A program made the translations under genes and the position numbers. The notes under the pieces are model-generated. The model saw only the letters and a list, made by a program, of their open reading frames with translations, was not told the DNA's origin and ran no database searches. Shown here piece by piece: positions 16,974-24,891 of a DNA stretch of 64,000 nucleotides (the first letter of the stretch is position 1; each line of letters opens with the position of its first letter). The stretch is from Altibacter sp. HG106 (GTDB lineage: Bacteria; Bacteroidota; Bacteroidia; Flavobacteriales; Flavobacteriaceae): positions 62,001 through 126,000 of the forward strand of contig NZ_JAQQTD010000002.1 of NCBI RefSeq assembly GCF_028561755.1, in the 5' to 3' direction.

Positions 16974-17282
16974 GTGAAAGTTGTAGCAATCATTTTATCG
17001 TTTTATTTCTTGGCACTCAATGTAGTGCCTTGTAGCGATGCGGCAAATAGTGCCGATGATACCCAAGTTGTTACGGTAATAGATATTGATGGCGACCACG
17101 ACCAAGACTGTGAGTTATGCTCGCCTTTCTGTCAATGTCATTGCTGCCACGTTCATACCATAAATTTTGGACTTGCTGCTTTTGAGCCGCTACAGCCTGC
17201 TATTCCTCAAGAATTCTTTGTCCATTTTGATGACCTTGGCAAAGATGTTCCCCATTCCCTTTTTCAGCCACCTCGGGCATAA
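16974..17282 (+). CDS. Small exported Cys/His-rich metal-binding protein (DUF6660-like)
   Basis: 102 residues from a GTG start at 16974 (KVVAIILSFYFLALNVVPC). A signal peptide is followed by an acidic stretch with DIDGDHDQD and a dense cluster CELCSPFCQCHCCHVH, able to bind thiophilic metal ions. The C-terminus ends LFQPPRA, with a PP motif. Such proteins are found in Bacteroidota directly before CzcA-type pumps. It lies 126 bases upstream of the CzcA-TolC fusion and is likely its first operon member, acting as a periplasmic or surface metal buffer. An upstream in-frame ATG lies inside the DUF932 gene and is unlikely. Confidence 0.72.
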   Translation: MKVVAIILSFYFLALNVVPCSDAANSADDTQVVTVIDIDGDHDQDCELCSPFCQCHCCHVHTINFGLAAFEPLQPAIPQEFFVHFDDLGKDVPHSLFQPPRA

Positions 17283-17408
17283 TTCAGTTTTCATAGGACA
17301 ACTATATCCTGTTTTGACGTGTCCATCTATTGGGTTCGTCAACATAGTGCATTGCATTTTTATGTAATGTGCTCAACAAGAATTTCAACTGAATTAACAT
17401 CCTTATCT

Positions 17409-20400
17409 ATGATTAATAAAATCATTGATTTTTCAATCAATAACAAATTTATTATTGGTCTTTTTACCTTGACTCTTATAGGTGTCGGTATCTGGTCAAT
17501 GGCAACGGTAAATCTTGGGTCTGTGCCAGATATTACCAATAATCAGGTGCAGGTTATCACGCAATCGCCCAATCTGGGAACGGAAGATATTGAACAGTTC
17601 GTAACCTATCCCGTAGAACTATCTATGGGTAATTTACCAGGCGTTACAGAAATAAGATCTATCTCACGCTTTGGACTTTCCGTAGTTACTATCGTTTTTG
17701 AAGACGATATGGGAACCTATCTTCCTCGACAGCTTGTAGGGGAAAAACTAAACGAACTGGGCGAATCCATTCCTGAAAAATTTGGAAGTCCATCTATGGG
17801 ACCCATCTCTACTGGTTTGGGTCAAATCTATGAATACACTATAAAGCCAGAAGAAGGTTTTGAAAACAAGTATTCGCCTATGGAACTGCGCACCGTGCAA
17901 GATTGGGTTATCAAACGACAACTCACATTACTGGAAGGCGTGGTAGAGGTCAACTCTTATGGAGGCAGTATTAAACAGTACGAGGTCGCTGTCAACCCAG
18001 ATAAGTTGAATAGTTTGGGTATTAGTATTTCACAAGTGTATGAGGCTCTCGCTCGGAACAATGTGAATACAGGCGGTGCTTACATAGAAAAAAATAAAAT
18101 GTCAAATTTCATAAGAGGTGAAGGTCTTATTCGCTCTTTGGAAGACATTAAAGATATTTCGATTATTAACGAGGGCAACATTCCCGTAACTATTGGAGAT
18201 GTTGCAACACGCGTCCATTTTGGGAATCAGGTACGTTATGGTGCTTTTACGCAAGACGGTAAGGAAGCCGTGGGAGGAATAATAATGATGCTAAAAGGTT
18301 CAAACCCTAATGCGGTTATTCAAAATGTTAAGAATCGTATGGCAGAAATTGAAAAATCCCTGCCAGAAGGTCTCACTATCGCCCCTATCATTGATCGTAG
18401 TGAGCTAATTGCCAGAACGACCGATACCGTTAAAACCAATTTACTGGAAGGCGCCCTAATCGTGATATTTGCCCTTGTTTTATTGTTGGGTAGTTTAAGA
18501 GGTGGCATCATAACGGCCACGACCATACCGTTGTCCTTGCTTTTTGCCTTTATATTAATGAAGCAATTTAATGTATGGGCAAACTTAATGAGCTTGGGAG
18601 CTATAGACTTTGGGATTATTATAGATGGTGCCGTGATTATTATAGAAGGAACGGTGTATGAGATCCAAAAACGGATTAGGTCTGGAAAGCTAAAATTCAA
18701 TCAAGGCGTAATGGATAAAGTAGCCTATGATGCCGGAACCACGATGATGGGTTCTGCTTTTTTCGGGCAGATCATTATCCTTATAGTTTTTACACCTATA
18801 CTTTTCCTTACAGGTGTAGAAGGTAAAATGTTCAAACCGATGGCATACACCTTTGGTTTTGCAATGATAGGTGCCATCATCCTGTGTCTTACGTATGTGC
18901 CTATGATGTCTGCACTCTTTATGAAGCCAGTACAAAATACCAAAAACTGGTTTGGCAAGTTTGAGCGCTGGCTCGAAAAGATAAGTGATAAAATCATAGG
19001 TGCCATTCATAGTGCGTATATGCCTTTGTTAAAGGGAGCACTTAAACTAAAGCTTATCGTTTTATCAGCTGCTGCCGTATTACTTGTTATCGCAGGTGTA
19101 ATCTTTTCTAATATGGGAGGAGAATTTGTGCCGCAGCTTGACGAAGGTGATTTAGCAATGCAAGCGCTCATTAGACCAGGAAGTTCGCTATCAGAATCCA
19201 TTGAAGTTTCCAAAAAGATAGAAACCATTCTATTAGAAAATTTCCCTGAAATTAAAACAGTCACTGCTCGTATAGGTGTTGCAGATATTCCTACAGACCC
19301 TATGCCTATGGACATTGCAGATATGTACATCATCCTTAATAAGGATATGGACGAGTGGACAACAGCTTCTACTAAAGAAGGTTTGATAGATGCTATTAGA
19401 GACAAATTGGATGAAGAACTCGTAGGTGTGAATTTAGTTTTTACCCAACCGGTAGAGTTGCGATTTAACGAGCTGTTAGAAGGTGTAAGAGAAGATATTG
19501 CGGTAAAGCTGTATGGCGAAGATTTAGATGTGTTATCAGAAAAAGTACAGGAAATGGCAGCGATTATACAGACCGTTCCTGGTGCTGGTGATGTGAGTGC
19601 AGAACGAACTGCTGGATTACCACAGATGACCGTAAAATATAAGCGTGATAAAATGGCGCAATATGGACTGGATATTCAAAAAGTAAATGATTACATAAGT
19701 ACCGCATTTGCAGGTGGTACGGCTGGTGTCATCTTTGAAGGCGAGAAACGATTTGATCTCGTGGTACGATTTGATGAAAGTCATAGAAAAAGTATTGATG
19801 ACCTGCGCAATATGTACATCGATCTTAAGGATGGCAATCAGATACCCATTATCGAAATAGCCGAAATTGAATACGTCCCTGGACCTATGCAAATCTCACG
19901 TGACAATACGTATAGAAGAACCTACGTAGGTGTAAATGCTCGAGGCAGGGATGTGGAATCTGTAGTAAAAGATATTCAGCAAAAATTAGATGAAGAATTG
20001 GACTTGCCATCAGGATATTATATTACCTATGGTGGAGAGTTTGAAAACCTACAAAGCGCAAAGGATCGTTTGGTCATTGTGGTGCCCATCGCCTTATTCT
20101 TGATATTTATACTATTATACTTTGCCTTAAAATCCTTTTCACAATCGCTAATGATTTACATCGCGATTCCCTTGGCAGCTATCGGTGGTGTGTTTGCTTT
20201 ATGGTTGCGAGATATGCCTTTTAGTATCTCGGCAGGTGTAGGATTTATTGTACTATTCGGTGTCGCGGTTCTTAACGGGCTGGTTCTTATAAACCGATTT
20301 AATTCCTTAAAAGAAGAAGGTGTGATAAGTATAAAGGATCGAATATTTCAAGGGACTAAAGAACGTATTCGTCCCATTATGCTCACGGCCACCACAGATA

Positions 20401-21830
20401 TTTTTGGCTTTTTACCTATGGCATTTTCCACATCGGCCGGTGCAGAAGTCCAACAGCCGCTAGCTACGGTAGTTATCGGTGGGATGCTTACAGCCACGCT
20501 GCTCACGTTGGTCGTGCTTCCCGTGCTATATACCTTTATAGAAAAGAGACGTGAGCGCAAAGAGCAGAATAAGATTGGTTCATTTAATTCGAAAGCATTA
20601 ACTACGATTTTGATACTTGGTTTTATGTTAGGTGGTACCGCTTTCGCGAAAGCGCAACAATCACAAACATCTTTGCAAGAAATTGTAGTTCAGGACAGCA
20701 TCACGCCCATCACATTATCACAAGCTGTAGAAATTGCCAAAGAAAATTATCCTGCACTTAAAGCAAACCAACTCGAAATTGATAGACAGAATGCACTCAC
20801 GGGCAATGCATATGATTTCGGAAGTACGCAGATATTTACTGGTGGCGAAGAAGTGGCCGATGGTCAGGGCATTTATACCTTGATAGGTATTGGTCAACAG
20901 AATATTGATCTACTGGGAATAGGTGCCAAAAAACGCTTACAACAACAGCGCATTCAGTTGGCACAAACGGCATTTGACCTTTCAGAAATTCAAATAGAAC
21001 GGGAAGTTAAAAAAGCCTGGTCAGAAGCTTTTCAGGCAAAGAAGAAGTTTGTTTTGTACCGAGAACTGGACAGCATTTATGGGCAGTTTGCACAATCTGT
21101 AGAACTCAATTATGAAGTGGAAGCCATTTCAAGACTGGAATATGCTGCTGCGCGCAATCAAGCACTACAAATTAACAATAAGTTTCAGCAGGCAGAAACA
21201 GACTATTTCATCGCCTTGCAAAAGCTCAATCTTTGGTTGACACCAGATACGATGTACACCGTTACTAATGAATTGGAAGCTACTGAAATTTCAATTTTAG
21301 AGACTGATGATACATTGAATGATCATCCCGAGGTATCGCTTTTGCGAAAGCGTATAGACGAAGCACAAGCAAGCTATGATGCAGCAAGGGCAAGTTTACT
21401 GCCCCAGTTTAATCTGCAAGGTGGTCTGCAACGTGTCAATGGCGATAGTGGTTTCTACACATATCAAGCAGGTATTTCCATACCGCTGTTTTCTGGACCA
21501 GACCGCAGCCGCGCAAAAGCTGCTAAACTGGATGCACAGATTGCAGAAACCAATGCCGCATTCAAACAACGCGAGCTGCAATCCCAATATACACAAGCAC
21601 AGCAAAATTATACACGATGGCGAGATACTTGGTTTTTCTATAAAACCGAAGCTCTGCCACTTGCCATAGACCAGCGCAAAGGCGCATTGCTCGCCTACAA
21701 AGAAGGTGCGCTGGATTATGCAGCATTCACGCAAATAATACGTGATGCTATACAAACCGAAATGGATGCGCTGGACGCACTCGATAATTATTTAGATGCC
21801 TTGTTTGAACTACAATATTTCCAAAACTAA
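17409..21830 (+). CDS. czcA: CzcA-type heavy-metal RND pump fused to a TolC outer-membrane domain
   Basis: 1473 residues from the ATG at 17409 (MINKIIDFSINNKFIIG). Residues 1 to about 1055 form a complete HME-RND pump: first helix at 13-31, porter domains, and the proton-relay motif DFGIIIDGAVIIIE with D400, D406 and E413, as in Zn/Co/Cd pumps. A hydrophobic segment with an AFAKAQ signal-peptidase-like end follows (1063-1083). Residues about 1095-1473 are a TolC family outer-membrane channel (PITLSQAVEIAKENYPALKANQ; GYQ-like YQAGISIPLFSG). The fusion would place pump and channel in one polypeptide unless it is cut. The periplasmic adaptor gene follows five bases later. Confidence 0.93.
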   Translation: MINKIIDFSINNKFIIGLFTLTLIGVGIWSMATVNLGSVPDITNNQVQVITQSPNLGTEDIEQFVTYPVELSMGNLPGVTEIRSISRFGLSVVTIVFEDDMGTYLPRQLVGEKLNELGESIPEKFGSPSMGPISTGLGQIYEYTIKPEEGFENKYSPMELRTVQDWVIKRQLTLLEGVVEVNSYGGSIKQYEVAVNPDKLNSLGISISQVYEALARNNVNTGGAYIEKNKMSNFIRGEGLIRSLEDIKDISIINEGNIPVTIGDVATRVHFGNQVRYGAFTQDGKEAVGGIIMMLKGSNPNAVIQNVKNRMAEIEKSLPEGLTIAPIIDRSELIARTTDTVKTNLLEGALIVIFALVLLLGSLRGGIITATTIPLSLLFAFILMKQFNVWANLMSLGAIDFGIIIDGAVIIIEGTVYEIQKRIRSGKLKFNQGVMDKVAYDAGTTMMGSAFFGQIIILIVFTPILFLTGVEGKMFKPMAYTFGFAMIGAIILCLTYVPMMSALFMKPVQNTKNWFGKFERWLEKISDKIIGAIHSAYMPLLKGALKLKLIVLSAAAVLLVIAGVIFSNMGGEFVPQLDEGDLAMQALIRPGSSLSESIEVSKKIETILLENFPEIKTVTARIGVADIPTDPMPMDIADMYIILNKDMDEWTTASTKEGLIDAIRDKLDEELVGVNLVFTQPVELRFNELLEGVREDIAVKLYGEDLDVLSEKVQEMAAIIQTVPGAGDVSAERTAGLPQMTVKYKRDKMAQYGLDIQKVNDYISTAFAGGTAGVIFEGEKRFDLVVRFDESHRKSIDDLRNMYIDLKDGNQIPIIEIAEIEYVPGPMQISRDNTYRRTYVGVNARGRDVESVVKDIQQKLDEELDLPSGYYITYGGEFENLQSAKDRLVIVVPIALFLIFILLYFALKSFSQSLMIYIAIPLAAIGGVFALWLRDMPFSISAGVGFIVLFGVAVLNGLVLINRFNSLKEEGVISIKDRIFQGTKERIRPIMLTATTDIFGFLPMAFSTSAGAEVQQPLATVVIGGMLTATLLTLVVLPVLYTFIEKRRERKEQNKIGSFNSKALTTILILGFMLGGTAFAKAQQSQTSLQEIVVQDSITPITLSQAVEIAKENYPALKANQLEIDRQNALTGNAYDFGSTQIFTGGEEVADGQGIYTLIGIGQQNIDLLGIGAKKRLQQQRIQLAQTAFDLSEIQIEREVKKAWSEAFQAKKKFVLYRELDSIYGQFAQSVELNYEVEAISRLEYAAARNQALQINNKFQQAETDYFIALQKLNLWLTPDTMYTVTNELEATEISILETDDTLNDHPEVSLLRKRIDEAQASYDAARASLLPQFNLQGGLQRVNGDSGFYTYQAGISIPLFSGPDRSRAKAAKLDAQIAETNAAFKQRELQSQYTQAQQNYTRWRDTWFFYKTEALPLAIDQRKGALLAYKEGALDYAAFTQIIRDAIQTEMDALDALDNYLDALFELQYFQN
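20639..20654. repeat. Palindrome CGCTTTCGCGAAAGCG
   Basis: Perfect 16-bp palindrome inside the fusion gene, encoding AFAKA. Related copies occur at 21337-21352 and 29744-29759 (one mismatch each), 23792-23805 (14 bp perfect) and 12148-12159 (12-bp core). Confidence 0.8.
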
Positions 21831-21834
21831 AAAG

Positions 21835-23031
21835 ATGAAAACGATAAAATATATACCTATTACAGCGATGCTATTAGCATTATTATTATTGACCAGTTGT
21901 GGCGACTCAAAAACTGCCGAAGATGAAACTAAAGAAAGTACACAAACTGAAGAAAGCCATACAGAAGGCGAAGCTGAAGAACTGATGCTCACAGCACAGC
22001 AGTTTGAAGCCTTACAAATGGAAATTGACACACTCGCGCAACGCAATATGAGTGGTTATGTAGAAGCAAATGGTACGCTTGAAGTGCCACCGCAAAACGA
22101 AGCAAATATTACCGCGCTTGCTGGAGCAAATGTGGCTTCTATTGAAGTTATAGAAGGCGACGAAGTCAAAAAAAATCAAGCGGTCGCGTACCTCTCGCAT
22201 CCTAGCATCATACAGATACAGAGTGATTACCTAAATGCATACAGCAACAGTCGTTTTTTAAAGCAAGAATATGAACGTCAAAAGAGGCTTTATGAAGCTG
22301 GCGTGGCATCTGGTATGAATTATCAAAAAGCCACGGCAGACTATCAGTCATCTACCGCAATGGTAAAAGGCCTTGAAGCGCAGTTGCGACAGTACAACAT
22401 CAATGCGAGTGGCGTGCGCAATGGCACTATCTATCAGCGTGTGGCATTGCGCAGTCCCATCGCAGGTGTGGTAGAAAAGGTATTCATAAAAACTGGTCAA
22501 TATGTTGAGCCACAGACCAACTTAATGGAAATAGTAGATACAGATCACGTACACGCAGATTTAATGGTTTTTGAAAAAGATGTGGACAAAGTAAAGAAAG
22601 GCCAAAAGGTACGTTTCAGTATTCAATCGCGTCCAAGAAAAGAACTGGAAGCCGTGATTTATTCGGTCAGCCAGACCTTTGAACAAGATCCCAAAGCAGT
22701 GCACGTTCACGCTGAAATTGAGAATAAAGAAGGCGGTCTTATTCCAGGAATGTACATTAAAGGTAAAATTCAAGTTGACAATCAGCAGACAACCGCATTA
22801 CCTGAAAGTGCAGTAGTAACAGAAGCTGGAAAGACTTATGTATTTACAGCGCAAAGAGAAGGCGATGCGTGGAGTTTTACACCAATAGAGGTTACAACAG
22901 CCGAGAAAGATGGCGACTGGATTGCCATACGTTTTTTTGAAACCCCAGATTCCAACACGCGTTTTGCATTCAATAATGCCTATTACCTTATGGGAGAAAT
23001 GAAAAAAGGAGAGACAGAACACGAACATTAA
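21835..23031 (+). CDS. Efflux RND periplasmic adaptor lipoprotein (CusB/CzcB-like)
   Basis: 398 residues from ATG 21835. A lipoprotein signal (LLLALLLLTSC; lipobox LTSC) anchors it in the membrane, followed by an acidic linker. The membrane-fusion core has the biotinyl-lipoyl halves (VASIEVIEGDEVKKNQAVAYL early, and ALRSPIAGVVEKVFIKTGQYVEP later), an alpha-helical hairpin (about 135-190) and a beta-barrel domain (about 235-300). It connects the inner-membrane pump to the TolC domain. The gene sits five bases after the fusion gene and six before the CDF-like gene, clearly one operon. Confidence 0.93.
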   Translation: MKTIKYIPITAMLLALLLLTSCGDSKTAEDETKESTQTEESHTEGEAEELMLTAQQFEALQMEIDTLAQRNMSGYVEANGTLEVPPQNEANITALAGANVASIEVIEGDEVKKNQAVAYLSHPSIIQIQSDYLNAYSNSRFLKQEYERQKRLYEAGVASGMNYQKATADYQSSTAMVKGLEAQLRQYNINASGVRNGTIYQRVALRSPIAGVVEKVFIKTGQYVEPQTNLMEIVDTDHVHADLMVFEKDVDKVKKGQKVRFSIQSRPRKELEAVIYSVSQTFEQDPKAVHVHAEIENKEGGLIPGMYIKGKIQVDNQQTTALPESAVVTEAGKTYVFTAQREGDAWSFTPIEVTTAEKDGDWIAIRFFETPDSNTRFAFNNAYYLMGEMKKGETEHEH

Positions 23032-23036
23032 AAGAT

Positions 23037-23675
23037 ATGAAAGAGGCAAGAAAAAGAAATTTAAAAGAAGCCAGAACACTACAGATTTGGAACGTTATTT
23101 ATGATGTTATTGAAGTGGTGGTCTCGCTTATAGCAGGATTTACGGCAAATAGTTCGGCATTGATAGGCTGGGGATTGGACAGCACCGTAGAAGTTGTAAG
23201 TGCGGGAACGCTGGGTTGGCGATTGCACGGTGAAATCAAAGGTCTGGACGAAAAGCGTGTAGAGCAAAGAAAAATGACAACCCTTTATGTCATCGCAATA
23301 TCCTTTGCCCTCATCTGCATTTTCATATCCTATGATTCTATTTCAAAATTAATAAGTCAAGAAACGGCATCTTGGTCCACGGTGGGTATTGGTATACTGA
23401 TAGTTTCCTTGGTGGTAAATCCATTTTTGATTTATTACAAAAGAAAGTACGGACATAAACTGGATAGCCCTGCTCTGCTTGCAGATGCCAAGGATACTTT
23501 TATCTGTCTATATCAAACCGTAGTAGTACTAATAGGCCTATTGCTCGTGAAATGGCTGGGCTGGTGGTGGGCAGACCCAGTTGCGGCATTGTTGATAGTA
23601 CCATACGCGGCAAAAGAGGGTTGGGAAGCCTATTCCAAAGCACAAAAAATCAAAAACAGCATCGATAAGAAATGA
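23037..23675 (+). CDS. Cation diffusion facilitator-like transporter with unusual metal site
   Basis: 212 residues, five or six membrane helices, no C-terminal cytoplasmic domain and no His-rich loop. In TM2 the pair of acidic ligands appears as D48 and E52 (GLDSTVEV) rather than D/D. In TM5 the motif ADAKDTFIC puts D153 and C157 where canonical zinc CDF proteins have H and D. The family is found next to CzcCBA genes in Bacteroidota. It should export a divalent metal from the cytoplasm and work in front of the pump; specificity is not predictable from the altered site. The Fur gene overlaps its stop (ATGA). Confidence 0.82.
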   Translation: MKEARKRNLKEARTLQIWNVIYDVIEVVVSLIAGFTANSSALIGWGLDSTVEVVSAGTLGWRLHGEIKGLDEKRVEQRKMTTLYVIAISFALICIFISYDSISKLISQETASWSTVGIGILIVSLVVNPFLIYYKRKYGHKLDSPALLADAKDTFICLYQTVVVLIGLLLVKWLGWWWADPVAALLIVPYAAKEGWEAYSKAQKIKNSIDKK

Positions 23676-24088
23676 AAGAAATAGAAAAAAGATTGAATGA
23701 CAATGGGGTTCGCCCCACGGCAATGCGCATATTGATTTATAAGTATATGGCCGAAAAAGAAATTGCGGTCGCGCTCACAGATATCGAGAATGCTTTCGCG
23801 AAAGCGGATAGGACTACTCTGTACCGTACCCTCAAAACCTTTGAGGAAAAAGGTATCGTACACCAGATAGATGATGGCACTCATATTTCGAAATTTGCAT
23901 TGTGCGAACCCGGTTGCAACTGCGAACTTGAACAAGATTTGCACTTGCACTTTCATTGCAATAATTGTGACGAAACGATTTGTTTAACGGAACAAAAAAT
24001 CCCGCATATCAATTTGCCCGATGGCTATGTCGCCGAGGATGCTAATTTGGTGCTTAAAGGTATATGCGAGAAGTGTAGCGGTCAATAA
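23672..24088 (+). CDS. Fur family metal-responsive repressor
   Basis: 138 residues. N-terminal winged helix (RPTAMRILIYKYM; the recognition helix ADRTTLYRTLKTFEEKGIV) and C-terminal dimerisation domain with the regulatory metal site HLHFHCNNCDETICL and a structural zinc site built from CNNC plus CEKC near the C-terminus. An extra cluster CEPGCNCELEQ precedes the site. It overlaps the CDF gene by four bases, so it is translated with the operon it probably controls. Whether it senses zinc (Zur-like) or iron cannot be told; the neighbouring Zn/Cd efflux genes favour a zinc or general divalent role. Confidence 0.9.
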   Translation: MKEIEKRLNDNGVRPTAMRILIYKYMAEKEIAVALTDIENAFAKADRTTLYRTLKTFEEKGIVHQIDDGTHISKFALCEPGCNCELEQDLHLHFHCNNCDETICLTEQKIPHINLPDGYVAEDANLVLKGICEKCSGQ

Positions 24089-24151
24089 ATGCACTTCCGT
24101 TGCACTACTATTTCCAGTATATTTTGAGTGAATTATTAAGTGTAAAAAACT

Positions 24152-24508
24152 ATGATACAGCTATTAAATTCAGAAAAGGACAATTTGATTTCCGCAAAAA
24201 TCAGCGGTAAAATTTCAAAGAATGAAGTTGAAAAAATCCATTCACTTATTCACGAAGTATTGAAAGAAAACAACAAAGTTGATTTCTATTTTGAAATGGA
24301 AGACTTTGATGGTTATACCCTAAAAGGCTTTTGGGAAGATATAAAAGTGGACAGCGCACATATTTCAGACTATGGAAAAATGGCATTTGTGGGCGAAAAG
24401 AAATGGCAGGAATGGGCTGCAAAAGCAACCGATTTCTTTACAAGCTCAGAAGTTAAATACTTTGATTTAAAAGATAAAGAACTGGCAAGAACTTGGATTG
24501 CCTCTTAA
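24152..24508 (+). CDS. SpoIIAA-like (STAS/SEC14-fold) protein
   Basis: 118 residues with the alternating strand-helix pattern of the SpoIIAA-like family and the typical segment VDFYFEMEDFDGYTLKGFWED, then KMAFVGEKKWQEWAAKATDFF. Members bind small hydrophobic or lipid ligands or act as stress adaptors; the exact role is unknown. It is soluble. It begins 63 bases after the Fur gene and leads into the DUF3703 and Zn/Cd ATPase genes; in Bacteroidota this trio is often seen together in metal islands. Confidence 0.82.
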   Translation: MIQLLNSEKDNLISAKISGKISKNEVEKIHSLIHEVLKENNKVDFYFEMEDFDGYTLKGFWEDIKVDSAHISDYGKMAFVGEKKWQEWAAKATDFFTSSEVKYFDLKDKELARTWIAS

Positions 24509-24519
24509 GTAGCGTATAA

Positions 24520-24891
24520 ATGAAATTCAACACCATAATGCCAAAAGGCTTAAAAGAACATTATGACAATGAACTACGATTTTACCATTTGTCATTACTC
24601 AATGGAAATTTGTCTCAAGCTTGGCATCATCTTGAACGCTCACACATAATTGGGCAATCCTATCCTTTTGAGCATACATATTCCCATTGGCTAATGCTCA
24701 AATTTGGATTCAGAAAAAAGAATGTGAAAGAAGTTTTAGGTCAAGTTGTTCGCTTACTTGTCGGCGGGTGGAAATCGTTTATTGACCACGTACCAACTGG
24801 AAATACTGGTGGTTCTGATGTGCCACCACTTAAAAAGATGGAACTTCCACAGGATTTAAGTCTCATTTTAAACCAATACAAACCAATATAA
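24520..24891 (+). CDS. DUF3703 family protein
   Basis: 123 residues. The conserved DUF3703 core is visible: LSQAWHHLERSHIIGQSYPFEH with the WH, LERAH-like and HT...H motif (HTYSHWLMLKFG), then LGQVVRLLVGGWKSFIDHVPTGNTG. Multiple conserved His suggest metal or haem contact; the function is unknown. The gene is frequently next to metal ATPase and CDF genes. Its stop overlaps the next ATG by one base, which implies translational coupling with the ATPase. Confidence 0.85.
   Translation: MKFNTIMPKGLKEHYDNELRFYHLSLLNGNLSQAWHHLERSHIIGQSYPFEHTYSHWLMLKFGFRKKNVKEVLGQVVRLLVGGWKSFIDHVPTGNTGGSDVPPLKKMELPQDLSLILNQYKPI

Noticed and set aside
17319-17408. Longer N-terminus for the CzcA-TolC fusion
   Set aside because: The preceding in-frame residues have no membrane or porter features; MINKIIDFSINN at 17409 is the normal opening of the family.
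17409-21830. Fusion caused by a sequencing error between separate pump and channel genes
   Set aside because: The frame is clean over 4.4 kb, both domains are complete, and such fusions are known in Bacteroidota. A signal-like segment at the joint indicates evolution from two genes and is noted as a finding.
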